A stretch of 64,000 nt of DNA from Amycolatopsis balhimycina FH 1894. GTDB taxonomy: Bacteria; Actinomycetota; Actinomycetes; Mycobacteriales; Pseudonocardiaceae. The notes beneath the pieces were generated by a model. It was not told the origin of the DNA. It worked only from the letters and a program-made list of their open reading frames with translations, and did not search any database. A program made the translations under genes and the position numbers. The stretch lies in contig NZ_KB913037.1 of the NCBI RefSeq assembly GCF_000384295.1, positions 1,032,762 to 1,096,761 of the forward strand. The letters are read 5' to 3'. Positions within the stretch are counted from its first letter, which is position 1. Each line of letters begins with the position of its first letter. Shown here in pieces: positions 1 to 8,164 of this stretch.

Positions 1-998
1 CGGCCGGTGCCGGTGCCCTGCGTGCTCGGCGCCTGTTCCGGGGGACGGTTGCGGATCAGCAGCCGCGCCCGGCCGTCGACCACCCGGAACTCGACGACGA
101 CGTCCACCGGTCCGGCGTGCTTGTGCACGTTCGTCAGCGCCTCCTGGACGACGCGCCGGACGACGTCGGCCAGTTCGGGAGGGAGTTCGTGGAGGTCACC
201 GGGCAAAGTGGACTCGATGCGCAAGCCCGCGCGGCGGGAGGAATCGATGAGGGTGTCCACTGTGACCGGTTCGGCGTCGAGCACCCGGACGATCTGCCGC
301 AGATCATGCATGGCGGCGCGGCTGGTCCCGCCCAGCAGCCGCGCGGTCTCGGCGTCCGCGGCGCCGCCGAGTTCGAGCCGCCCGGCGTGCAGCGCGATGA
401 GGCTGAGCTTGTGCCCGAGGACGTCGTGCATCTCGCGGGCGATCCGGTCGCGCTCCTGCGTGAGCACCAGGTCCCGCTGGATCGCCGCCATCTGCCGGGA
501 ACGCCGGACGTAGGCGCCCGCCATGAGCGGCACCAGCACCTGCACCCCCACCTCGGCCACGAACAGGGTGCCGTCAGGATCAGGTACATCCGGCATATCC
601 GGCGCCGGCAGCGCGAACACCACCGCGGTCGCGACGACCGCGAGGGCACCGGGAACCGCACGCCCGAACGCACCGACCGCGTACAGGGCACACATCGGCA
701 CGACGATGGCGTCGGAAGGCGAGAACGCAACGAGCGCCGTGATCGCGAGCAGCACCGCCGAAGGCGCCTTCCGCCGCGCCGCAAGCAAGGCGGCTGCGCC
801 GGCGTTCCACCACGCCTCCTCGGCCCCGGCCGCCAGCACGACACCCAGCGTGACGCAGCTCCCGGTGACCGCCGCGTCGACGATCAGCTCCCGGCTGCGT
901 CGGCCGAGGCCATGCCACCGGGCCCGGAACCACTCGACAACGGAACTGTCCACGGCCACCAGTTTGACACCTGCCCGAGTGCTCGCGTGGAGGCCCAT
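1..998 (-). CDS. NarL/DesK-type sensor histidine kinase, C-terminus cut by window edge
   Basis: Read leftward, this frame encodes a membrane sensor kinase of the HisKA_3 type. After about 35 residues come several hydrophobic stretches, then the dimerisation helix with the phospho-acceptor box ERDRIAREMHDVLGHKLS, then the start of the HATPase domain with the N-box VVQEALTNVHKHAG. The last visible residues are RNRPPEQAPSTQGTGTG, so the GxGL end of the ATPase domain lies outside the window. I chose the ATG at 998 because it is the first start that keeps the N-terminal segment; GTG codons at 959 and 953 are alternatives and no clear ribosome site decides. A partner NarL-type response regulator probably lies to the left. 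The family autophosphorylates the His and passes phosphate to a LuxR-type regulator; the signal is unknown. Confidence 0.85.
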   Translation of the reverse strand, partial: MGLHASTRAGVKLVAVDSSVVEWFRARWHGLGRRSRELIVDAAVTGSCVTLGVVLAAGAEEAWWNAGAAALLAARRKAPSAVLLAITALVAFSPSDAIVVPMCALYAVGAFGRAVPGALAVVATAVVFALPAPDMPDVPDPDGTLFVAEVGVQVLVPLMAGAYVRRSRQMAAIQRDLVLTQERDRIAREMHDVLGHKLSLIALHAGRLELGGAADAETARLLGGTSRAAMHDLRQIVRVLDAEPVTVDTLIDSSRRAGLRIESTLPGDLHELPPELADVVRRVVQEALTNVHKHAGPVDVVVEFRVVDGRARLLIRNRPPEQAPSTQGTGTG

Positions 999-1072
999 CC
1001 GGCGCGCTTGCCGGAGGTCCGAAACCCGCAAGGCCAGGCATTGCCCAGAGTTCTCCGCTCGTTACGCCGAGT

Positions 1073-3979
1073 TCAGCTGTGGTCGGTTGTCGCGGTGAAC
1101 GTGTCGGATGATCGGCCCACCGGGTCGATGCCGGTCGATGGTGCGAGGGTGGTGCGGACGCCCTTGCGGTCCGTGCCCAGCTTCGCCAGGATTCGAGCCA
1201 CGTGCTTCTCGACCGTGCGGGGCGAGAGGAACAGGGTCTCGGCGATGTCGGCGTTGGTGGCGCTGCGGCTGAGGAGTTCGGCGACCTCCAGCTCGCGGGG
1301 TGACAGCTCGTCGCCGTACCCCCGGCGTCCGCGCCTGGCCGATTCCTCGACCCCCAGCGCGCGCAGAGTGTGCTGGCAGCGCATGGCATCCGCGATCGCG
1401 CCGAGTCCGCTGTGGACGTGCGCGGCTTCGGTGAGGTGCGCGGCCGCGTCCTCGGGGCAGGAGCGCACCAAGGCGTTCGCGAGCTGTTCCGCGGCCTGTG
1501 CCGCGTGGTAGGGCCTGCCGATGTCCTGCCACGCGGCGCGGGCCGTGGCGAAGTGCTCGGCGGCGGTGGCCGGTGCGCTGTCCCGCGCGAGCAGTCCGGC
1601 TGCGAGCTCGAGTTCGGCCGTGGCAGCGGGAGCATCCCGGTCCCGCACACCGCGTGCGGCATCGGCCACCAGCCGCTCGGCTTCCTCGCGGTGTCCGCCG
1701 GCCAGTGCGGCTTCGACCGCGACCGGGACCAGGCCCGTGGTGCGCGTCCAGCTGCCGAGCCGGCGCAGCATGGTCACCGCGGGTTCGGCGCTCGCCCACG
1801 CCGCCCGCGGGTCGTTCTGTGCGAGTCGCACCGCGGTGAGGCCGGCGGCGATGCTCATGCTCACGTCCGCCTCGGACGTCTCACGTCCACGCCCGGCGGC
1901 GGCGAAGTGCTCGAGTGCCTGGGAGTGTTTGCCCTGGGCGAGCGCCAGATGTCCCCGGTACAGGGCGCGGTCGAGGTCGGCCTGCCGGACGTCGGGATAG
2001 GCCCGGCACAGCACGTCGTACTGCTCGTCCAGACCGACCCAGCGACCGGCCAGCCAGTCCGTGCGCAGCAGCCTGACGCGAGTGAGGCACTCGAGCGGGG
2101 CGTTCTCCGTGCGGGCGGCCAGATCCTGGCTCTCCAGCATCAGGCCGCGGGCGCGCCGGTCGTGGCCGAGCTGGAGGGCCGCCTCGCTGAGGTTGTACAG
2201 CGCTTGGCACATCCGACGCAGCACGGGCTCGGCCGCGTCCCGGCGCGGCAGCCGGTCCACCAGCGGCCACACGGCGGGATCGCCGGCCCTGGCCATCAGC
2301 ATGAGCCTGGTGACCTGGACGTCTGTCCGAACCGGCTCGTCAGTCTCGTCAGTGCTGTCGCGGACGGCCTGCTCGGCCCGGTCGAGCCACTCCCACGCGT
2401 GCGCGGCGGCACCGTCGTACTCGTTCAAAGCCAGCGCGATCATGGCCCTGGCCGCCTTGCGCGGGAGTGTGCCCAGTTCTTCGACGGCGCGTTCGAGCTC
2501 GCAAAAACCCGCCGGGTCGCCCGCGAGGTTGAGCATGATCAGCCCCAGACCGAGGCGGATCTCGCCGCGGACCTCCTCCGGCAGCCGGTGGTCGGCGAGC
2601 ACGGCGGTGAGCACGGAGGCGGTCGCGGCGTAGTCGACGCCGGCACTGGCAATCCTGGCGAGTCCGAGCGCGGCCCTGGACCGCCGGTCGGCGCCGATGT
2701 CCTGCCGGTTCAGGATCTGGCGCAGGAGGGTGGCGGCGGTGCCGGTGTCACCGAGCGCCACGGCCTGGTCGGCCGCTTGTTCCACGCGCACGAGCCAGGT
2801 TTCGTGGTCACCCGCGGCGAGCGTGTGGTGCGCGACCTGCACCAGCGGCGCCGGATCGTGGGTCTCGAACACCTCGACGGCTCGCCGGTGCAGGCGGATG
2901 CGACACGGGCCGGGAATGTGCCGGTAGGCGACCTGCTGCGCCAGCACGTGCCGGAAGCCGTACCGGCCCGTGCCGGCCTCCCTCAGCACGGCGGCGTCCA
3001 GTACGTCGATCAGGCCCTGAGCGCCCTGCTCGGGATCCAGCCCGGCGATCTCCGTGAGCAGCGCTTCGGTGGCGGGGACGGCGAGCACGGCCGCCGCGTC
3101 GACCACCGCCGCCCCTGCGGGTGACAGGGCGACGAGCCGCTCGGTGATCGCCGCGCGCAGTCCTAGTGGCACGTCGGCGTGCTCCAGCGCGGCGGCGTCC
3201 TGGCGCTCCTGGTGGCGGAAGGTCAGCAGATCTTCCTCGGCGACCAGCGGCAACCCCTCGCTGCGGCGGTGCAGCACAGCGCAAAGCTCCGGCGTGGCCC
3301 TGGCACCCAGCACGGCCCCGGCCAGCTCGGCGACGTCGGTCTCGGTCAGCGGCGCCAGCCGGATCACCGTGGGGCGGCAGGCGCCACCGAGCACACAGGA
3401 CCGATCCTCGGCGCGCCAGGTCAGCACCAGGGCGAGGTGGTCGGGCAGGTCGCGGGCGAGCATCACGAGCAGCTCGCGGGTGGCGTCGTCGACCCAGTGC
3501 AGGTCCTCGACGACCACAATCACCCGGCCGAGCGAGGCGAGCACCGACCGCACGGCCTGGATCAGCTGGTGCCGGGCGACGCCCGGATCGTCCGGTGTCG
3601 GCGGTGCGGGCGGCAGCAGGCCGGCGAGATCCGGGAGCAGCGGTGCCAGCGCACCGGCAGTGGGCGGCAGCTCGGCACCCGGCAGCCAGGGGCCGACCTT
3701 GCGCAGCGCTTCCACCACCGGCCCGTAGGGCAACGGCTCGCGCAGCGGGTGGCAGAAGCCGGTCACCACCCGCCACCCCTCCCGCTCCAGGATCGTGGTG
3801 GCCTCACGCACCAGCCGGGACTTGCCCATGCCGGCATCGCCTTCGACCACGACCACGGCCGGTGCGCGCCGGACCGCATCGACCAGCTGCCCCAGTTCGT
3901 GACGGCGGCCGACGAATGCGAAACCCCGGCCAAATCCGGCATTCCGATCCACCGCGTCACCGTCCTCCCGCATACCCAT
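1073..3979 (-). CDS. LAL-family (large ATP-binding LuxR) transcriptional regulator
   Basis: 968 residues with the standard LAL layout. An N-terminal AAA/NACHT-like ATPase carries Walker A GDAGMGKSR near residues 47-55 and a Walker B-like VIVVVEDLHWVDD. A long alpha-helical TPR-like middle follows. The C-terminal LuxR helix-turn-helix is clear: SPRELEVAELL, then SRSATNADIAETLFLSPRTV. Such proteins are usually ligand-responsive activators of sugar, secondary-metabolite or catabolic genes. It ends 75 bases from the sensor kinase on the same strand, but LAL proteins are not usual response regulators, so a phosphorelay link is not implied. The start is the first of two ATGs (3979, 3973). The next gene is divergent, across a 396-bp gap. 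Confidence 0.9.
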   Translation of the reverse strand: MGMREDGDAVDRNAGFGRGFAFVGRRHELGQLVDAVRRAPAVVVVEGDAGMGKSRLVREATTILEREGWRVVTGFCHPLREPLPYGPVVEALRKVGPWLPGAELPPTAGALAPLLPDLAGLLPPAPPTPDDPGVARHQLIQAVRSVLASLGRVIVVVEDLHWVDDATRELLVMLARDLPDHLALVLTWRAEDRSCVLGGACRPTVIRLAPLTETDVAELAGAVLGARATPELCAVLHRRSEGLPLVAEEDLLTFRHQERQDAAALEHADVPLGLRAAITERLVALSPAGAAVVDAAAVLAVPATEALLTEIAGLDPEQGAQGLIDVLDAAVLREAGTGRYGFRHVLAQQVAYRHIPGPCRIRLHRRAVEVFETHDPAPLVQVAHHTLAAGDHETWLVRVEQAADQAVALGDTGTAATLLRQILNRQDIGADRRSRAALGLARIASAGVDYAATASVLTAVLADHRLPEEVRGEIRLGLGLIMLNLAGDPAGFCELERAVEELGTLPRKAARAMIALALNEYDGAAAHAWEWLDRAEQAVRDSTDETDEPVRTDVQVTRLMLMARAGDPAVWPLVDRLPRRDAAEPVLRRMCQALYNLSEAALQLGHDRRARGLMLESQDLAARTENAPLECLTRVRLLRTDWLAGRWVGLDEQYDVLCRAYPDVRQADLDRALYRGHLALAQGKHSQALEHFAAAGRGRETSEADVSMSIAAGLTAVRLAQNDPRAAWASAEPAVTMLRRLGSWTRTTGLVPVAVEAALAGGHREEAERLVADAARGVRDRDAPAATAELELAAGLLARDSAPATAAEHFATARAAWQDIGRPYHAAQAAEQLANALVRSCPEDAAAHLTEAAHVHSGLGAIADAMRCQHTLRALGVEESARRGRRGYGDELSPRELEVAELLSRSATNADIAETLFLSPRTVEKHVARILAKLGTDRKGVRTTLAPSTGIDPVGRSSDTFTATTDHS

Positions 3980-4375
3980 CTTTTGCGCATACTACCCACT
4001 CAAATCCGTTCCCCATTGCTGCGGCCTGCGCAGGACCCGCATCGTCTGGATCGTTCGAGAGCACGACGGCGCGGTCACGCTCACTCCACCGCGTGAAAAC
4101 GGAGCGCAAACGCCATGACCCACTAGTTGTTCGCGCCGGGGCCGAGGTGCGGGGCCCGCCATGGGCCGACGACCGGACTGTCCGGGGGGTACCGGTAAAC
4201 AACCCGTGAACCCCGAGCGACCCGTTGAACTCCAGCGGGGTCGTGTGCTCCCGAGCGCCGAAACAACGGGAAATCCGCCGATCGGAACCGCTTCTCCAGC
4301 GCCGGGCCACCTCACCCGGCGCGCCACTCGCGGCCGGCCAACCGGGGCAGGTCCGCACCATTGAAAGGGAAGACA
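3980..4375. promoter_or_regulatory. 396-bp divergent intergenic region
   Basis: No credible gene lies here. It separates the leftward LAL regulator from the rightward secreted RNase-like gene and must hold both promoters. The only decisive site I see is a ribosome-binding stretch GAAAGGGA at about 4363-4370, six bases before the ATG at 4376. A weak GACCC/GGGTC inverted pair at 4219-4242 is too short to call. Confidence 0.4.
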
Positions 4376-5257
4376 ATGAAAACGAAGAACGTGCTCGGGG
4401 CGGTTCGTTCCCGCCTTGGGACCGCGCAGAACCGGGGGCGCACATCTCCCGAGATCGGCGGCAGCGCGTCCAAGCGACGCCCGCGCAGGATGATCGTCCT
4501 CGTCCTGGCCGCCGTCCTGGCGTCCGTGCCGATCTCGGCCACCGTCCAGACGGTCGGCGCGGGCAAGGCCGACGCGGCCGTCGACGACCGCTACTCCTGG
4601 GTCACCAGCACTGTGGCAATGACGGCCTTCAGCTACTGGATGAACACCGCGAACTGGCCGGCTACCGGCTCCCAAAACGCTGCGTTCAACACGGGTCACG
4701 GGTATGTGAACGGGGGCGGGGCGTACGGCGACCGCGACGGGCAACTGGCCGGCTGGCTCTCGCGGCAGACCGGCCACTGGGGGCCGTGGGATTTCCGGGA
4801 GTACGACGGCGAGGTCAGGCAGCACACGTGGGACAACCGGGGCGCCCAGCGATATGTCCTCAACCTCCAAACGGGCATCGTCTTCCACACCGAAGACCAC
4901 TACGCCGACTTCACCCCGCTCAACTTCGGAAACCTGCCCACCCCCGGTTTCCCCGACCACGTGTTCTGCTACGAGCACCCGACCGGTCAGCCGAACGACA
5001 GGCGGATCGTCCTTCACTCGGGCCACTGGAACCGCGCTGAGTGGACGGTTCACGGGCTTCCAGGCTCCGGAATGGAAGTGGACTACCAGCGGGATTGGGA
5101 GTGGTGGAACTCCCACGATGGCCAGTACTACGTGGACACCAATGCCGACAATTTCCGTCAATACATCAGCTTCAACGCCCAGCACTCATTGAACATTCAC
5201 AACGACCCCAGTGCACTCTGCCGGGAATTTACCGGTTTTTGGTACGGAACCTGGTAG
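4376..5257 (+). CDS. secreted guanyl-specific ribonuclease-like protein with C-terminal extension
   Basis: 293 residues. A long basic n-region leads to a hydrophobic core (about residues 39-58) and an AxA-like end KADAA near 64-68, so export by Sec with signal peptidase cleavage is likely. Residues about 115-183 match the barnase/RNase Sa core by eye: YGDRDGQLAG (family F-NREG-LP), then FREYD, NRGAQR and FHTEDHYADF. These place the family's catalytic Glu, Arg, Arg and His at E142, R155, R159 and H175. About 110 further residues after the usual family end are unrecognised and hold C198 and C282, a possible disulphide. RNases of this family cut RNA after guanosine. The start is set by GAAAGGGA; an upstream TTG at 4361 is less likely. 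A paired inhibitor (barstar-like) was not seen. Family assignment rests on motif recognition, not a search. Confidence 0.6.
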   Translation: MKTKNVLGAVRSRLGTAQNRGRTSPEIGGSASKRRPRRMIVLVLAAVLASVPISATVQTVGAGKADAAVDDRYSWVTSTVAMTAFSYWMNTANWPATGSQNAAFNTGHGYVNGGGAYGDRDGQLAGWLSRQTGHWGPWDFREYDGEVRQHTWDNRGAQRYVLNLQTGIVFHTEDHYADFTPLNFGNLPTPGFPDHVFCYEHPTGQPNDRRIVLHSGHWNRAEWTVHGLPGSGMEVDYQRDWEWWNSHDGQYYVDTNADNFRQYISFNAQHSLNIHNDPSALCREFTGFWYGTW

Positions 5258-5302
5258 TACCGCGACAAGACCACCACCAGGCCCGTCACGGCCGACCGGA
5301 TC

Positions 5303-5332
5303 GGGTCCCAGGGGGCAGTTCCGCTGGGACCC
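5303..5332. terminator. hairpin between convergent genes
   Basis: A perfect 9-bp stem, GGGTCCCAG (5303-5311) with CTGGGACCC (5324-5332), encloses a 12-base loop. It lies between the stop of the RNase-like gene (5257) and the stop of the flavin reductase read from the other side (5354), so it can serve both. It lacks a U-tract, as is common in high-GC actinomycetes. Confidence 0.5.
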
Positions 5333-5353
5333 ACCGGCCGGTCGCGACGCCGC

Positions 5354-5842
5354 CTATACAGGCGCCAGCCTTTCGAAACGCCCGCGGTGGAAAACCAGAG
5401 GCCGGATCCGAGGGAACGGAGTCACCCGTCGGAGGCGCAGCAGGGCGATCACGTGGTCGCCGGCATCCACCTCGGCCTCGAGCGAGCATTCGAGCCACAG
5501 CGCCGTCTCGTGCAGGAAGATCGCACCGGATTCCCCTGCCTCCCATCGGATGCCCGCGAAGCGGTCCCCCGCCGGAGCGGACAGCTGGCGGCACAGGTCG
5601 CCGTGGTTCTCCCCCAGCACGCTGACGCCCAGGCCCCGCGCTGCGCGCAGCACACTCCACGTGCGCGAAGTGCGCATCGCACAGAACGAGACCAAGGGAG
5701 GGTCGAGGGAGACCGGGACGAAGGAGCTCGCCACCATCCCGACCGGCTTGCCGTCCACGAGCCCGCAGACCGCCACCACCCCTGATGCGGTGTGGCCGTA
5801 GGCATCGCGTAGTTCGCGCGACGCGTTCGGACCGACTGCCAT
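5354..5842 (-). CDS. flavin reductase family protein (two-component monooxygenase partner)
   Basis: 162 residues of the FMN-binding split-barrel flavin reductase family: ASGVVAVCGLVDGKPVGMVAS, then SLDPPLVSFCAM, then a block around HETALWLECSLEAEV and the final GDHVIALLRLRRV. These enzymes use NAD(P)H to make free reduced FMN or FAD for a partner oxygenase. The start at 5842 is chosen over 5863 because GGAGGA lies just before it and the gene then begins 14 bases after the stop of the upstream gene. It is the last gene of a leftward MFS/NTF2-like/reductase set. The acyl-CoA-dehydrogenase-like monooxygenase at 11637 is the obvious candidate partner in this window; that pairing is inference. Confidence 0.8.
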   Translation of the reverse strand: MAVGPNASRELRDAYGHTASGVVAVCGLVDGKPVGMVASSFVPVSLDPPLVSFCAMRTSRTWSVLRAARGLGVSVLGENHGDLCRQLSAPAGDRFAGIRWEAGESGAIFLHETALWLECSLEAEVDAGDHVIALLRLRRVTPFPRIRPLVFHRGRFERLAPV

Positions 5843-5856
5843 GGCTATCTCCTCCG

Positions 5857-6687
5857 TCACCATGCCTGCGGCGTTCCGAGCGGCAGGATCTCCCGGATCT
5901 CGTCGATACTGCGGATCTCGTTGTCGACCACTTTGAAGACCGCCACCATGTAGAAGGTCCCGCTGTCGGGTCTCGGACTGTGCGTCACCGGGTGGAAATC
6001 GACCATGACCGTGCTGACGGCGACGCCACGGGCCGGATCGAGAACGGGGAAGTGACCTCCGCGGACGGTCGGCCTGGCCCCTCGGGTCTGGTTGAGGCAG
6101 CTGGCGACGGTGTGCACTGTCGCGTCGGGTGACAACAGCGTCGTGAGCGTGTTCGTCACCTTCTTGCCGTTGTCGTAGCGGTCGCAGCGGTAGCCGATCC
6201 GCGCCAGGCTGCCGTCGCTCTCCCCCAGGGCCGACCAGTAGCCGCCGGCCACCGCCGCGAGCGCGTCGCGGTCGCAGGCGCGTTCGGGCGGCACCCGTGC
6301 GTCGTAGAGCACGTCGGGAGTCAACAGCCGGTCGACGTCGGCGAAGTGCCCGGCCGTGTCGGTACTGACGAGCAACTCCGCTTCGCTCACCGCATCGTCC
6401 GCCACCCTGAGCCGGAGCGCGAACGGACGGCGTTGCCCGGCGCAGACCGCGACCCCCGTCGTCGCGAGCTGGCCCTGTTCGACGTCGACGAACGTCTGCA
6501 GGCCGAGGAAGTCGCCGACCGTGTTCCAGAGCCCTTCACCCGGCTTGATTTCGACGGCGTTCTCCGTCACCCGGGAGGAGTTGTTCCACCGGGCGAAGCC
6601 AGGGTCGTGGCGGACCAGGCTGTCCAGGAAGCGATCACCGTGCCCTCGGAGCATCCGCTCGACTTCCTGGACGGGCGCGGCGGTCAT
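5857..6687 (-). CDS. NTF2-fold (SnoaL/DUF8021-like) protein, function unknown
   Basis: 276 residues with no signal peptide. The C-terminal half (GTFYMVAVFKVVDNEIRSID and similar) looks like a SnoaL/NTF2 cone fold, and the N-terminal half may be a second related unit. I do not recognise a catalytic motif that fixes a reaction. Its start overlaps the stop of the MFS gene by four bases (ATGA at 6684-6687) and the flavin reductase follows 14 bases after its end, so the three are surely co-transcribed and probably co-translated. Proteins of this fold in catabolic clusters can be isomerases, dehydratases or binding proteins. The function here is left open. Confidence 0.6.
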   Translation of the reverse strand: MTAAPVQEVERMLRGHGDRFLDSLVRHDPGFARWNNSSRVTENAVEIKPGEGLWNTVGDFLGLQTFVDVEQGQLATTGVAVCAGQRRPFALRLRVADDAVSEAELLVSTDTAGHFADVDRLLTPDVLYDARVPPERACDRDALAAVAGGYWSALGESDGSLARIGYRCDRYDNGKKVTNTLTTLLSPDATVHTVASCLNQTRGARPTVRGGHFPVLDPARGVAVSTVMVDFHPVTHSPRPDSGTFYMVAVFKVVDNEIRSIDEIREILPLGTPQAW

Positions 6688-7955
6688 CGCTCGGCCGGGG
6701 AAGCCAGGACGGCGCTCTCGCTGCGCGCCGGCGTCCGCGACACCGTGTAGGTGAAGGGCTTGAGCGTCGCCATGAGCAGGAAGGCGACCACGGTGGCGCC
6801 GATGACCAGCGCCATGGGCACCGTGAAGCTGCCGGTGGCGTCGAAACCGTCGCTGATGAGCAGGGTCGCCGTCCCGATGCTCACGACGTTGAGTCCGAGG
6901 CTGAAGCCGAAGATCTCCGCGGACGCCTTGAGGCCGAAGTACCGGGTCACCAGGTACGGCAGGAGCATGGTCACGGTACTCAGCGCGACCCCGGAGAGGA
7001 CGGCTCCGAGGAACTGGAGAGCGAACGACGTCCCGGAGAAGAACAGGAGCATCGTGCCGGAGACGGGAATCAGGTACAGGGCAGCGATGAAGCGCTGCGA
7101 TTGAATGCGGTCGGCGAAGAACGCGCAGAACACCACGCCGGCCATGCCCGAGAACGCCAGCACCGAGGCCAGGAGGGTGGTGCGGTCCGCCGAGACCCCG
7201 CGGCCCGCCAGCCAGGGCACCAGGTGTGTCTGGGTGCCGACCAGCGACCCCGCCGCCAGGCAGTCGGCCAAGGTCAGGGCCCAGTAGGTCCGCGTGCGCA
7301 TCGCCTTCGTCCCCGAAGCTCCCGCGTCGGCTGCCGGGCCGGCACCGTCATCCGCAGTCGGGGCGCCGAGCGGCTCGGCCGGGTTCAGCCGGAGCAGGAA
7401 CGCCGCCGCGCCGCCCGCGCAGATGAGCACCGCCAGGGCGAGCACCCGCAGGGCGAACCGCCAGTCGTGGGTGTCGATCAGCCAGCGTGCGACCGGCGCG
7501 ACCCACGTCTGTGACAGCTGTACCGCGACGGCGGTCACCAGGGCCAGCATGAGCGCGCGGTTGGCGTCGTACCAGGACGAGACGACCCGCGCGTAGACGA
7601 CCGGCCCGGACAGGCCCGCGCCGAGCCCGATGCCGACGATGCCCAGCCAGTAGAGCGGCCCGGCCGAGTCCATTTGCGACAGGGCGAGCAGTCCGCCCGC
7701 GAACAGCACCACGCCGGTGGTGGCCGTGATGCGCACCCCGACGAGTCTGATGATTCGGCCGCCGAGCGGGCAGGCCGCAGCGGTGACGTACTGGGAAACG
7801 GAGAACACGAGCGTGAAGACGGGCAGTCCCCAGTGCATCGCCTGCGAGACCGCGGGCAGGAAGACCGAGAAAGAGCCCACGAAAATGCCGGACATGCTGA
7901 ATGTCATGCAGATGAACGTGGCTACCGTAGCCTGAATACGCAGTGATTTCGCCAT
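6684..7955 (-). CDS. MFS transporter, monocarboxylate/OFA-like
   Basis: 423 residues with about twelve hydrophobic segments split by a charged loop near the middle (PTADDGAGPAADAGASGTKA). It fits the major facilitator superfamily; the loop and the N-terminal pattern VGSFSVFLPAVSQAMHWGL recall the monocarboxylate/oxalate-formate group, which moves organic acids by proton symport. The true start is the ATG at 7955 (MAKSLRIQ), preceded by GGCAGGAAAACA; the open frame runs further upstream but that part is not protein-like. It is divergent from the first cleavage oxygenase across 209 bp. The likely role is uptake of the pathway substrate. Confidence 0.85.
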   Translation of the reverse strand: MAKSLRIQATVATFICMTFSMSGIFVGSFSVFLPAVSQAMHWGLPVFTLVFSVSQYVTAAACPLGGRIIRLVGVRITATTGVVLFAGGLLALSQMDSAGPLYWLGIVGIGLGAGLSGPVVYARVVSSWYDANRALMLALVTAVAVQLSQTWVAPVARWLIDTHDWRFALRVLALAVLICAGGAAAFLLRLNPAEPLGAPTADDGAGPAADAGASGTKAMRTRTYWALTLADCLAAGSLVGTQTHLVPWLAGRGVSADRTTLLASVLAFSGMAGVVFCAFFADRIQSQRFIAALYLIPVSGTMLLFFSGTSFALQFLGAVLSGVALSTVTMLLPYLVTRYFGLKASAEIFGFSLGLNVVSIGTATLLISDGFDATGSFTVPMALVIGATVVAFLLMATLKPFTYTVSRTPARSESAVLASPAER

Positions 7956-8164
7956 TGTTTTCCTGCCACTTCGTCGTGGGGGCGACCGTGCTCCACGATG
8001 GTAGGTGGGGTACTCGCCCAAACAAGGCGGCGAAACCCGGGGCCGTGGCGGGGGGCGCCCGGTCTCCAATCCGCCGTCTGGTTTGACTCCAGGATGCGTC
8101 CTACCGTGACGCAAGCCGCAGGGAGCGGCACGTACCACCCAGGTCAGTCAAAGGAGACGGCGTC
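7956..8164. promoter_or_regulatory. divergent promoter region of the catabolic island
   Basis: 209 bp between the leftward MFS operon and the rightward oxygenase operon, so both promoters and probably the operator of the nearby GntR protein lie here. TTGACT at 8083-8088 is a possible -35 box for the rightward side, but no good -10 box sits at the right distance. AAAGGAGA just before the ATG at 8165 is a strong ribosome site. Confidence 0.45.

Noticed and set aside
4219..4242. GACCC...GGGTC inverted pair as an operator
   Set aside because: Only five-base arms in GC-rich DNA, no second copy and no regulator evidence.
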